Translations under genes and position numbers: made by a program
The notes under the pieces: model-generated
Database searches by the model: none
What the model was told of the DNA's origin: nothing
Seen by the model: only the letters and a program-made list of their open reading frames with translations
NCBI GenBank assembly: GCA_015056055.1
Contig: SVHC01000031.1
Coordinates: forward strand, 1 to 34,414
Source of the DNA: Clostridiales bacterium
GTDB taxonomy: Bacteria > Bacillota > Clostridia > Christensenellales > Aristaeellaceae
Reading direction: 5' to 3'
DNA length: 34,414 nucleotides
Part shown: positions 18,340 through 25,753 of the stretch, in pieces
Position numbering within the stretch: position 1 is the stretch's first letter
Layout: each line of letters starts with the position of its first letter

Positions 18340-18376
18340 CCTCTTATATATTATATATAAATAACTATATAAGAGG
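18340..18376. repeat. AT-rich 11-bp inverted repeat
   Basis: Arms cctcttatata (18340-18350) and tatataagagg (18366-18376), with an AT-only loop apart from one C. It lies immediately before the right 9-nt repeat array. Confidence 0.6.
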
Positions 18377-18404
18377 GCGGGAGCTCGGTTACACAGTCAC
18401 CCAA

Positions 18405-18512
18405 GTGACAAAAGCGACCAGTGACCGAAGACTGGGGTGACTGAGGTGACCAGGGTGACCGGGGACTGGAGTGACCGAAGTGACCAAAGTGACCGAAGTG
18501 ACCAAAGTGACC
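18405..18512 (+). repeat. Right 9-nt GTGAC repeat array
   Basis: GTGAC starts at 18405, 18421, 18437, 18446, 18455, 18471, 18480, 18489, 18498 and 18507. Steps are 9 or 16, the 16 being a 9-mer plus a 7-mer spacer such as gactggg. The last units alternate gtgaccgaa and gtgaccaaa. Confidence 0.85.
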
Positions 18513-18553
18513 ATGTACTGAAGGGACAGAGCATACGCTCGGCGGGTGATGCG

Positions 18554-18610
18554 GAAATGTAATTTCAGACGCCGAAATGTATGATTCGGACACTGAAATG
18601 TACTTTTCAG
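18554..18610 (+). promoter_or_regulatory. Three tandem ~20-bp palindromes upstream of a promoter (operator-like)
   Basis: Each unit is built on gaaatgta: gaaatgtaatttc (18554-18566), ccgaa...ttcgg (18572-18589) and ctgaaa...tttcag (18593-18610). Arm sequences change between units but stay self-complementary (ccgaa/ttcgg against ctgaa/ttcag). The last unit ends 10 bases before the -35 element at 18621. Operator function is inference. Confidence 0.5.
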
Positions 18611-18620
18611 ACAAAATCGC

Positions 18621-18648
18621 TTGAATGAGTAAAAAAGACTGCTATAAT
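18621..18648 (+). promoter_or_regulatory. Promoter of DUF6273 / solute-binding gene pair
   Basis: TTGAAT (18621-18626), 16-bp spacer, TATAAT (18643-18648), about 50 bases before the ATG at 18701. Confidence 0.7.
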
Positions 18649-18700
18649 AAAATTGGAATATGTAACATTGGATATGCATTATACAAAGGGGAATTCCGAT

Positions 18701-19504
18701 ATGAAAAAGGCAAAACTTCTTGTGGGGATGCTTATAACCATGCTGCTGTCGGGGTGCATAGTCTTTTCGGCAGGCGCGGAAGAAATGCCTGCTCAAGTGG
18801 GCGGTTACATCACCTTTGGTCACTATGAGCAGGACAATAACCTCGAAAACGGTCCGGAACCCATAGAATGGCAGGTTTTGGATGCTAGGGACGGAAGGGC
18901 ACTTGTAATCAGCCTTTATGGATTGGACACCCGCCCCATTCACAATACGGATGAACCTGCTACATGGGAAAGTTGTGATCTGCGCACGTGGCTGAACGGT
19001 GAATTTATAAAAACGGCATTTACGGAGGCGGAAATCGCCGCGATTGTTACCGTTACGGTGGAAGCGCATGAGGGAATCGACTCCTATATGCTTGGGGCAA
19101 CTGAAGACATCAATCCCGGGAACGATACGCAGGATCAGATCTTTATTCTAAGCGAGCGGGAAGTTCGTGGAGACGCGGGTTATAACTATTTCGGAGGACC
19201 CAATTCCCGAATTTGCAAGGCAACGGAATATGCGATAGCACAGGGAGCGTGGGCATATGACGGCAGGTATTATGAGCCGACACCGCAGGAAATCCGTTCC
19301 GGCGAGTGGGACAGTGGCGCGGGGAAATGCTTCTGGTGGCTGCGCTCGCCAGGTATCGTGCAGGGAAGTTTCGTTTGCGCTACATACGAGGGTTACTTAT
19401 GGATATCCGACCATGTGAACCACACGAAAGAGATTTTCTTTGGAGATCCCAATTATACTGGATATATTACCGTTCGCCCGGCAATGTGGATTGAACTCGG
19501 GTAA
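18701..19504 (+). CDS. Exported DUF6273-domain protein (probable lipoprotein)
   Basis: 267 residues. The signal sequence M-K-K-A-K-L-L-V-G-M-L-I-T-M-L-L-S-G-C ends in a lipobox L-S-G-C (Cys19); a signal peptidase I site A-G-A/E-E a few residues later is an alternative. The mature part opens G-G-Y-I-T-F-G-H-Y-E-Q-D, continues P-I-E-W-Q-V-L-D, has C-D-L-R-T-W-L-N-G-E-F near residue 92, and ends with W-W-L-R-S-P-G and V-R-P-A-M-W-I. This sequence of motifs is the signature of DUF6273, a domain of unknown function, often surface-exposed, in gut Clostridia. The ATG at 18701 has AAAGGGGA at 7 bases. It is followed after 54 bases by a solute-binding-type gene with a similar signal peptide, so the two likely share a transcript and a cell-surface location. 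Confidence 0.85.
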   Translation: MKKAKLLVGMLITMLLSGCIVFSAGAEEMPAQVGGYITFGHYEQDNNLENGPEPIEWQVLDARDGRALVISLYGLDTRPIHNTDEPATWESCDLRTWLNGEFIKTAFTEAEIAAIVTVTVEAHEGIDSYMLGATEDINPGNDTQDQIFILSEREVRGDAGYNYFGGPNSRICKATEYAIAQGAWAYDGRYYEPTPQEIRSGEWDSGAGKCFWWLRSPGIVQGSFVCATYEGYLWISDHVNHTKEIFFGDPNYTGYITVRPAMWIELG

Positions 19505-19558
19505 CAGGAATAATCTTTTCAAATGTTGAGGGTATTTTGATAAAGGGAGGACAGAAGA

Positions 19559-21442
19559 ATGAAAGCAACGCGAATGATCGCATACATAATGGTGATAGTC
19601 TTAGTTCTTGGACTATGCGCTTTTCCGGCAGGCGCAGAGGATGAGATACAGCTTTTGTCCATCATCGCCATTGAGGGCGAAACCGTCTGGATACACACGG
19701 ACGCGGGGCTTGTTCCCTTTTCAAAGGACGGAAAGGCGATTGGAAAGGCCGTGCATCCCGGCGCGGATGCCTATGCCATTGATGCGGACGGGAATATCTT
19801 TTACAGTGTGGACGGCAATATTTTTGAAATCGACCGCGAGGGAAATGAACTTGCCGGATGGGAAACGCCCATTGAAACGCTGAATAAGATTCTGGTAAAC
19901 GATACGCATATTATTTTTCTTGGGGAAGAGACATACGGCTCCATTTGTATGGCGGATGACACGGTGAGAAGCGTCTTTTCGGATAAGCTGGGCCGGTACG
20001 GGGATATCGGGCTGTACAGTGCGGATTTGTTCCTGCTGATGGATGGAATGGTTGTAACCCTCGTGGACTGCGTTTTGCTGGATGCGGAAGGAACCGCGCA
20101 TGTTTCCAGTTATGATGATATCGTTCGCAGCTCGGAGGAGGGGATCTATCTGAGGGCATCCGACACGATCTATTTCCTTGGCGAGTGGGAAGGAGAAATG
20201 GAAGACTACATGCAGCTTCCGGATAAGAGCTTTGTGGATGACATAATGATGGGTGAGGAGGCAGTATATGCAATTTACAAAGGGCAGCTTTGCGCTTACC
20301 CGTTCCCGGAGGAAATTGCAGAGGAAAAGGTGCTGACAATTGTCGATGGAAGAGTTCGTTCCTTTGATGACCGCGTTACCAAGTCGATAGAGATTTTTGA
20401 ACAAAGGCATCCGGAATACACCGTGAAGCTGGGGGCTATGATCAGCCGCGCAAAACTCAATACTGCGCTGATGGCGAATGACCCGGGTTATGATATTCTG
20501 AATATGGACTATAGCGACCCTATGGCGCTCTATAAAATGTCCGGAATGTTCCGGGATCTTTCCGGAAACGCCGTGATTGCGGAAAACATCGCACAGTGGA
20601 CGGACATGCCTTTCCTGTACGAAAGCGACGGAAGCCTGTACGGCATACCGGTGATAGCGATTCCGTATGGTTTTAGAATTACCAGGGCGCTATGGAATGA
20701 GATCAATGTGGATATTGATAAAAACTGGACATGGGACGATTTCTTTTCCCTTGCAGATATTGCGCGGGAATTGGGACTTTTCCTTGTGGAAGACGGCAAA
20801 TATTGGAATGTGATACGCACGCAGTATGAAAGCAAATATTGCGATATTATTGATGGAGAAGCGAACTATGATACGGAAACCTTCCGTAAACTCGCATCTA
20901 TGTGGAAGCAGCTGGAAGAGGAAGGCCTGATTGCCCATGAGATGGAAGAAAGCAGCCATGTCCTTCTGGAATTCTGCCCGATGGATGTTCTGGAATATGG
21001 ATCCGAAAATTATGTGTATCTGGGAATGCCTGCGATGGATGGCGAGATTGTAACTCCGATTCGGATGGACGCGTTTTATATCAATCGTTACAGTGAACAC
21101 GCGGATGCGGCAGAGGAATTTATGGAGATTTATACTTCGCCGGAAGTGCAGAACTGGTCCTTCGGCGGCATGTCGGTATTTCTGCCCGATATGGAGGAAA
21201 ATGAAACGATTCGCTTCCATAAAGAACACAATCTGTCGCTTGCTGGAATCTTACCTGTGAATCTGGATGAAGCGCTGGAAGAATGGCAGTATTATCTGCG
21301 AACCGGCAATCTTTACGAGGCATTCCCCGCTGATGACGATTATCTGGTGGAACTGATTGAAAGCTTTGTGGCGGCTGAACTTACTCTGGAAGAATTTATT
21401 CTGGAAGCACAGGAACGGGCCGATTTGATGATCGGTGAATAG
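19559..21442 (+). CDS. Secreted fusion: N-terminal repeat-rich beta domain + ABC extracellular solute-binding domain
   Basis: 627 residues. A signal peptide (residues 1-26, ending F-P-A-G-A before E-D) directs export; no proper lipobox is seen. Residues about 30-265 show repeated short strands separated by D-x-D/N-G turns (D-A-D-G-N-I-F-Y-S-V-D-G-N-I-F-E-I-D), like a small beta-propeller or sensor domain. From about 270 to the end it resembles family-1 solute-binding proteins: I-E-I-F-E-Q-R-H-P-E-Y-T-V, L-N-T-A-L-M-A-N-D-P-G-Y-D-I-L, L-Y-G-I-P-V, and W-T-W-D-D-F. No ABC permease or ATPase is nearby, so it either serves a transporter encoded elsewhere or acts as a sensor. RBS GGGAGG at 19545-19550. 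Confidence 0.8.
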   Translation: MKATRMIAYIMVIVLVLGLCAFPAGAEDEIQLLSIIAIEGETVWIHTDAGLVPFSKDGKAIGKAVHPGADAYAIDADGNIFYSVDGNIFEIDREGNELAGWETPIETLNKILVNDTHIIFLGEETYGSICMADDTVRSVFSDKLGRYGDIGLYSADLFLLMDGMVVTLVDCVLLDAEGTAHVSSYDDIVRSSEEGIYLRASDTIYFLGEWEGEMEDYMQLPDKSFVDDIMMGEEAVYAIYKGQLCAYPFPEEIAEEKVLTIVDGRVRSFDDRVTKSIEIFEQRHPEYTVKLGAMISRAKLNTALMANDPGYDILNMDYSDPMALYKMSGMFRDLSGNAVIAENIAQWTDMPFLYESDGSLYGIPVIAIPYGFRITRALWNEINVDIDKNWTWDDFFSLADIARELGLFLVEDGKYWNVIRTQYESKYCDIIDGEANYDTETFRKLASMWKQLEEEGLIAHEMEESSHVLLEFCPMDVLEYGSENYVYLGMPAMDGEIVTPIRMDAFYINRYSEHADAAEEFMEIYTSPEVQNWSFGGMSVFLPDMEENETIRFHKEHNLSLAGILPVNLDEALEEWQYYLRTGNLYEAFPADDDYLVELIESFVAAELTLEEFILEAQERADLMIGE

Positions 21443-21455
21443 CACGATAAAAGTT

Positions 21456-21495
21456 AACCCCGCACAGGCTTTTCGCTCTTGTGCGGGGTTTGTAT
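21456..21495. terminator. Bidirectional terminator between solute-binding gene and barstar
   Basis: 11-bp stem AACCCCGCACA/TGTGCGGGGTT (21456-21466 with 21480-21490). The plus side continues TTTGTATAT and the minus side AACTTTTATC, so both convergent transcripts can end here, though neither T-tract is strong. Confidence 0.7.
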
Positions 21496-21500
21496 ATAAA

Positions 21501-21773
21501 TCACTGGTTGAGAAATGTGATTGTAAGAGAAGGATTGTTCTCGGCGGCATCGCAGAGGGTTTCTGCCAGCTGGTGCGCGTACCCGCCGAGGGTATCGGTC
21601 AGGCGGGTAAAATCATGCAGCACGATTTCGCATGCTTCCCTGCGCTCTGTCAGAAGGTCGTAAAGGGCGTCCAGATTGCGCCCGTAGTAATCGGGCAGGG
21701 AAAGCTGCCCTTTCAAATGGTCGTGCGCTGCTGCACGGGTCGCCATTTCGGAGGCGTACAGATGAACGGTCAT
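21501..21773 (-). CDS. Barstar-family ribonuclease inhibitor
   Basis: 90 residues, the same size as barstar. The inhibitor helix that plugs the barnase active site is clear: L-S-L-P-D-Y-Y-G-R-N-L-D-A-L-Y-D-L-L (residues 24-41), matching barstar L-P-E-Y-Y-G-E-N-L-D-A-L-W-D. The two aspartates equivalent to barstar D35 and D39 are kept; W38 is replaced by Tyr. The ATG at 21773 overlaps the barnase stop codon by one base (TGATG), so toxin and inhibitor are translationally coupled. It should stay in the cytosol and protect the producer from its own RNase before export. It is the last gene of the HD-barnase-barstar operon. Confidence 0.93.
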   Translation of the reverse strand: MTVHLYASEMATRAAAHDHLKGQLSLPDYYGRNLDALYDLLTERREACEIVLHDFTRLTDTLGGYAHQLAETLCDAAENNPSLTITFLNQ

Positions 21774-22330
21774 CAGTCGTTTCCTCCGTAGAGCAGTTCA
21801 AAACTTTCGTAATGGTCCTCGGTGTAGTAGATCAGGCCGTCGTTTGAGAACACGATGCGCTTTGCGCCGCGGCTGTTTTTGCCGTTGGTATCAATATCGC
21901 ACTCATAGTATTTGCGCCCTTTTGCCTTGGGCAGAATGCCTTCGCGGTTGCCGAAGGTGTCGCCGCCGATGGCATAGCCGGGGGCGTATTTCTCCACGCT
22001 GCCGCCCGTCCAGCCGAGGTCGTTTGCCTCGTTCTTGGTGATGAAATTGCCGGGCAGATAACCGTAGGTGTGAATATACAGGGCAACGTCTTCCGCCGAG
22101 TAGTACCAGCCGTCCTCGTCAATCGGGGGAGCGTGGCTTCTGGGATTTTCGGTTGCGGGATTGGATGTGTTGTCCGCATCGTCTCCGATCAGGATATCAA
22201 CAACATCGCCGATGAGGATCGAAGTGGGGCCGTCCGCGCCGCCGATGATGCCGATGGTAGCGTCATCACATGCGGTCAGCGAAATGATCGTGACAAGCGC
22301 CAGAAGCAGTACCAGTATGCGCTTTTTCAT
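21773..22330 (-). CDS. Exported barnase-family ribonuclease with N-terminal GGADGPT motif
   Basis: 185 residues. A lipoprotein signal (M-K-K-R-I-L-V-L-L-L ... I-S-L-T-A-C, Cys21) is followed by I-G-I-I-G-G-A-D-G-P-T-S-I-L-I-G-D (26-42), an acidic linker, then a complete barnase-type domain from about residue 75. Catalytic equivalents are K99 (barnase K27), E143 (E73), R154 and R158 (R83, R87) and H173 (H102), in L-P-G-N-F-I-T-K, Y-E-C-D-I, R-G-A-K-R-I and D-H-Y-E-S-F. It should cleave RNA, preferentially after G as in the family, outside or on the surface of the cell. The ATG at 22330 is chosen because GGGAGGG lies 7 bases upstream; a second ATG at 22345 overlaps that site. The 26-42 segment matches a motif of decarboxylase beta subunits and is unexpected here. 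Confidence 0.92.
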   Translation of the reverse strand: MKKRILVLLLALVTIISLTACDDATIGIIGGADGPTSILIGDVVDILIGDDADNTSNPATENPRSHAPPIDEDGWYYSAEDVALYIHTYGYLPGNFITKNEANDLGWTGGSVEKYAPGYAIGGDTFGNREGILPKAKGRKYYECDIDTNGKNSRGAKRIVFSNDGLIYYTEDHYESFELLYGGND

Positions 22331-22352
22331 GAGGATCCCTCCCATAATAAAA

Positions 22353-23033
22353 TCAGCTGTACATCACGGAATCGTTGATCACCAGCTTGAACTGGCAGCC
22401 AAGCGCTGCGGCTGCCTTTTTGCACATCTGCATGCGCACAAGGAAGATGGTGAAGTATTCCATCACAGAGCAGTAGGTAAGGTCGATGGTGAGCGAAAGC
22501 TCGATGGTGTTCGTTTCCGGATTGAGGCGGAATTCGTTTTTCACAACGGAATAATTGACACGGTCGTGAATATCATCGTCGGCGATTTTTGCATCGCGCA
22601 CGCGGTTGCGGCGCACGTCGGATTTATCTGCCATGATGAGCGCTGCTGCCAGGGGACTTACGGGCGCGCCGGTGCCTTCGTCGTGATTGCCGATGGCGCT
22701 GATGATTTGCGCCACTTCGCCTGCATCCATGTTCAGGCCGGAAAGCAGATGGAAGGCCAGAATGGCGCCGCTTTGCGCATGGTCGGCACGGTTTACCACG
22801 TTTCCGATGTCGTGCATGTAGCCTGCGATTTTGGTAAGCTCAATGGTGCGCTCGGGATAATTCAGGTCGCCGAGCAGTTCGGCTGCGCGCATGGCCGTCA
22901 GCGTAGTGTGGCGAAAGCCGTGTTCTGTGTAGCCGATGGCGCCCATGCAGGCGTCTGCCTGAGCAATATAGGTATTGATGGCGTCGTTTTTTCGAATGTC
23001 TTCAAAGCACAAAACGCGGTTTGCGTTTTCCAT
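22353..23033 (-). CDS. HD-domain phosphohydrolase
   Basis: 226 residues. The HD metal-binding residues are visible: H42 (F-R-H-T-T), the H74-D75 doublet (G-Y-M-H-D-I-G-N), H85 (R-A-D-H-A-Q-S-G-A) and H117 (G-N-H-D-E-G), the order seen in HD/HD-GYP-like hydrolases acting on nucleotides or phosphoesters. The C-terminal third (about 150-226) is less typical and may contact another domain or partner. No signal peptide, so cytosolic. The ATG at 23033 follows AAGGAG; an extension to 23084 runs through the promoter and is rejected. It is the first gene of the operon with barnase (22 bases downstream) and barstar; whether a nucleotide hydrolase relates to the RNase pair is unknown. Confidence 0.88.
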   Translation of the reverse strand: MENANRVLCFEDIRKNDAINTYIAQADACMGAIGYTEHGFRHTTLTAMRAAELLGDLNYPERTIELTKIAGYMHDIGNVVNRADHAQSGAILAFHLLSGLNMDAGEVAQIISAIGNHDEGTGAPVSPLAAALIMADKSDVRRNRVRDAKIADDDIHDRVNYSVVKNEFRLNPETNTIELSLTIDLTYCSVMEYFTIFLVRMQMCKKAAAALGCQFKLVINDSVMYS

Positions 23034-23068
23034 GTAGGTTCTCCTTTCGGGATTCAATGTCCAAGGTA

Positions 23069-23097
23069 AATATAGCATGCGCATGTAGGGTTGTCAA
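23069..23097 (-). promoter_or_regulatory. Promoter of HD-barnase-barstar operon
   Basis: On the minus strand a perfect TTGACA (23097-23092), 17 bp, TATATT (23074-23069), 35 bases before the HD gene. Confidence 0.8.
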
Positions 23098-23132
23098 CTG
23101 CATTTTCCGCATGTTAAACATGGGTGAAAACC

Positions 23133-23162
23133 TAGGCAGAAGACCGCATTTGCATGTATAAT
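23133..23162 (+). promoter_or_regulatory. Possible promoter of mnmG-rsmG
   Basis: A perfect TATAAT (23157-23162) lies 28 bases before the TTG start; the -35 is weak (TAGGCA at 23133-23138, 18-bp spacing). Confidence 0.45.
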
Positions 23163-23190
23163 AGGAATAACTCGACAGGGGGAAACAGGA

Positions 23191-24981
23191 TTGGAATATT
23201 TTGATTCAATTGTTATAGGAGCCGGTCATGCAGGCTGTGAAGCTGCGCTTGCGCTTGCGCGCATGGGGCACAGCACGCTTTTGATGACCCTCAATCTGGA
23301 TAGTATTGCGCTTTTGCCGTGCAATCCCGCCATCGGCGGCACGGCGAAGGGGCATCTGGTGCGCGAGCTTGACGCACTGGGCGGCGAAATGGGACGCGCG
23401 ATCGATGAAACGCTGATTCAGTCCCGCATGCTCAACACCGGCAAGGGTCCGGCAGTGCATTCGCTGCGCGCACAGGCGGATAAAAAGCAATATCCTCTGC
23501 GCATGCGCCGCGCACTGGAAAATCAGCCCCGGCTGAAGATCCGTCAGGCGGAGGCTGTTCGCATCGTGACGGAAAACGGCGCGGTTTCCGGCGTGGAAAC
23601 GGCTACGGGCACGATTGTGAACTGCCGCACGGTGGTAATCTGCGGCGGCGTTTATCTGAAAAGCCGCATCATCATCGGCGATCATTCCTGGGCAGGCGGT
23701 CCGCAGGGTACGGTCAGCGCCATCGGGCTTACGGATTCGCTGATGGATCTGGGATTTGAAATCCGCCGGTTCAAGACGGGTACGCCTGCACGCATCGACG
23801 GCCGCACCATTGATTTTTCCAAAATGGAGCCGCAGCCGGGTGACGAGCCGGTAGTTCCGTTCTCCTTTATGACGGATGTGCCGCCGGTCAATCGCGCGCT
23901 GTGCTACCTTACTTATACCACGGAAGCCACGCATGAAATCATCCGCAAAAACCTGCACCGCGCTCCCATGTACAAGGGCAGCGTGAAGGGTACGGGCGCG
24001 CGCTACTGCCCCTCGATTGAGGATAAGGTGGTGCGCTTTGCCGATAAGCCGCGCCATCCCGTATTCCTGGAGCCGGAAGGCCTTGAAACCGTGGAATGGT
24101 ATGTTCAGGGCGTGTCCACTTCGCTTCCGGAGGACGTGCAGTACGAAATGTACAAAACGATTCCCGGTCTTGAAAATGCTGATGTACTGCGCCTTGCATA
24201 TGCCATCGAGTACGACTGCATCGATCCCACCATGCTGGATTCCACGCTGGCGGCAAAGCACGTTCCCGGATTGTACTTTGCGGGTCAGATCAACGGTACC
24301 TCCGGTTATGAAGAGGCAGCCGCACAGGGCCTGTATGCGGGTTTGAATGCTGCGCTGTACATGCAGGGCAAAGCGCCCGTGATTCTGGGCCGCGCGGATG
24401 CATATATCGGCGTAATGGTGGATGATCTTGTTACCAAAGGCGTGGACGAGCCGTACCGCATGATGACTTCCCGCGCCGAATACCGTCTGCTTCTCAGGCA
24501 GGACAATGCCGACCTGCGCCTTACCGAAATCGGCTACAACGCCGGTCTTGCAAGCGCAGAAAGGTACGAGCGCATGTGCAAAAAGCGCGAGGATTCGGAG
24601 AAAGCCATTGCCGCAATTCGCAAAACGCCGCTGTACAACGCCTTGAAGCAGCCGGATGCAACGCTTAAAAACATGCCCGACGCTCCGGAATTGCCGCCCG
24701 AGGTTGCCGAGCAGGTGGAAATTACCATCAAGTATGAAGGCTATATCGACCGTCAGAAGAGCGACAGGGAACGCTTCCGCCACATGGAAAGCCATCTGAT
24801 GCCGGAAAATGTGGATTACATGCAGATTGACGGACTGCGCATCGAAGCGCGCCAGAAGCTCAACGCCGCGCGTCCGCGCTCCTTGGGTCAGGCTGCGCGC
24901 ATCCCGGGCGTTTCGCCGGGCGACGTTACGGTGCTGATGGTCTATCTGGAAAAAATGCGCCGCACGGAGGGCAAAGCATGA
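23191..24981 (+). CDS. mnmG: tRNA uridine-5-carboxymethylaminomethyl modification enzyme MnmG (GidA)
   Basis: 596 residues. With MnmE, MnmG installs the carboxymethylaminomethyl group at U34 of tRNAs reading two-codon-box codons, using FAD, NADH and methylene-THF. The FAD motif [15 protein letters not shown] is at 8-22, and [14 protein letters not shown] near 43-56. Further family blocks are [36 protein letters not shown] and [16 protein letters not shown]. It is about 30 residues shorter than the B. subtilis and E. coli proteins, but the C-terminal region with [10 protein letters not shown] is present. The start is TTG at 23191 with CAGGGGG upstream. Its stop overlaps the rsmG start (ATGA). 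mnmE is not in the window. Confidence 0.97.
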   Translation: MEYFDSIVIGAGHAGCEAALALARMGHSTLLMTLNLDSIALLPCNPAIGGTAKGHLVRELDALGGEMGRAIDETLIQSRMLNTGKGPAVHSLRAQADKKQYPLRMRRALENQPRLKIRQAEAVRIVTENGAVSGVETATGTIVNCRTVVICGGVYLKSRIIIGDHSWAGGPQGTVSAIGLTDSLMDLGFEIRRFKTGTPARIDGRTIDFSKMEPQPGDEPVVPFSFMTDVPPVNRALCYLTYTTEATHEIIRKNLHRAPMYKGSVKGTGARYCPSIEDKVVRFADKPRHPVFLEPEGLETVEWYVQGVSTSLPEDVQYEMYKTIPGLENADVLRLAYAIEYDCIDPTMLDSTLAAKHVPGLYFAGQINGTSGYEEAAAQGLYAGLNAALYMQGKAPVILGRADAYIGVMVDDLVTKGVDEPYRMMTSRAEYRLLLRQDNADLRLTEIGYNAGLASAERYERMCKKREDSEKAIAAIRKTPLYNALKQPDATLKNMPDAPELPPEVAEQVEITIKYEGYIDRQKSDRERFRHMESHLMPENVDYMQIDGLRIEARQKLNAARPRSLGQAARIPGVSPGDVTVLMVYLEKMRRTEGKA

Positions 24982-25697
24982 GAGAAGAATTTATCCGCCT
25001 TTTGACAGAGGGTCTTGCCGCCATGAGAATCACGCCGCCGGAGGGCGCGGTGGAAAAGATGGCGCAGTTTCAGGAAATGCTTGCCGAGGCGAATGAGCAT
25101 ATGAATCTGACGCGCGTGAGTTTTGAGCCGCGCGAGGCAGTTGACCGCAATTATCTGGACTCGGTTGCGCCGCTTGCGCACGGTCTTGCGGATAACGCAA
25201 AATATGTGCTGGATATCGGCAGCGGAGCCGGTTTCCCCGGTATTCCGATGGCGATTATGATCGGTCACCATGCCCGCGTGGTGATGGTGGATTCGCTCAA
25301 AAAGCGCGTGCTGTTTCTGCAGGAGGCCATTGATAAGCTTGGTCTGAATGCAGAGGCAGTGCATTCCCGCATGGAGGATTTCTCCCGTGCCAAGAGGGGC
25401 GTTTTCGATCTTGCTACGGCGCGTGCGGTTGCAAAGGTCGGCGTGCTTTCGGAGCTTGCCGTTCCGGCCCTGAAAATCGGCGGCAGCCTGATCGCCTATA
25501 AGGGACCGTCCGCAGGCGAAGAACTTGCCGAGGCGGAGCGTGCCCTTCGCATCCTCGGCGCCGAGCATGCTGCCACGCTTCCTGCACCCATCCCGGGCAG
25601 GGATTGGGAACATTCCCTTGTTGTCGTCAAGAAAGTAAAAAAGACTCCGGATCAGTATCCGCGCAAGGCGGGCGAGCCGGAGAAAAAACCGCTGTAA
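24978..25697 (+). CDS. rsmG: 16S rRNA (guanine-N7)-methyltransferase RsmG (GidB)
   Basis: 239 residues, usual length. RsmG methylates N7 of G527 (E. coli numbering) in 16S rRNA using S-adenosylmethionine; loss gives low-level streptomycin resistance in several species. The SAM-binding motif is [14 protein letters not shown] (about 76-89), preceded by the family block N-L-T-R-V[14 protein letters not shown]. Later blocks are [10 protein letters not shown]-x-F-L and A-T-A-R-A-V-A-K. The ATG at 24978 overlaps the mnmG stop by four bases, the classic gidA-gidB coupling. The C-terminal tail is Lys/Pro/Glu-rich. A strong terminator follows. No parA/parB or other origin-side genes follow here, unlike in some genomes. 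Confidence 0.97.
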   Translation: MREEFIRLLTEGLAAMRITPPEGAVEKMAQFQEMLAEANEHMNLTRVSFEPREAVDRNYLDSVAPLAHGLADNAKYVLDIGSGAGFPGIPMAIMIGHHARVVMVDSLKKRVLFLQEAIDKLGLNAEAVHSRMEDFSRAKRGVFDLATARAVAKVGVLSELAVPALKIGGSLIAYKGPSAGEELAEAERALRILGAEHAATLPAPIPGRDWEHSLVVVKKVKKTPDQYPRKAGEPEKKPL

Positions 25698-25700
25698 GAT

Positions 25701-25745
25701 AAAAAACATCCCCTGTACCGCAAAAAGTACAGGGGATGCAGTTTT
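25701..25745. terminator. Bidirectional terminator between rsmG and ferritin-like gene
   Basis: Perfect 12-bp stem (25707-25718 with 25727-25738, 8-nt loop). The plus side runs into TTTT (25742-25745), and the minus side into TTTTTT (25706-25701), ending both convergent transcripts. Confidence 0.9.
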
Positions 25746-25753
25746 ATCGGCAG

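Larger units (their letters stand above)
17801..18620. other. Gene-free, repeat-rich intergenic region
   Basis: No reading frame here has a ribosome site or plausible protein composition. The frames that stay open translate to low-complexity repeats (for example G-H-F or V-T-L-V-T-S iterations from the 9-nt array). The stretch holds two mutually inverted 9-nt arrays at its ends, a ~120-bp inverted-repeat element, a 12-bp hairpin (18268-18300), an AT-rich 11-bp hairpin (18340-18376) and three tandem palindromes (18554-18610). These are listed separately. Confidence 0.7.

Noticed and set aside
17817-18512. Possible CRISPR array
   Set aside because: Repeat units are 7-9 nt and directly tandem, without spacers of normal length and without cas genes nearby.
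18351-19069. Minus-strand frames translating to G-H-F or V-T-L-V-T-S repeats
   Set aside because: They simply read the 9-nt array and the tandem palindromes; there is no ribosome site and no continuation into a normal protein.
23206-24795. 529-codon minus-strand frame opposite mnmG
   Set aside because: mnmG is unmistakable on the plus strand; the antisense frame lacks a ribosome site.
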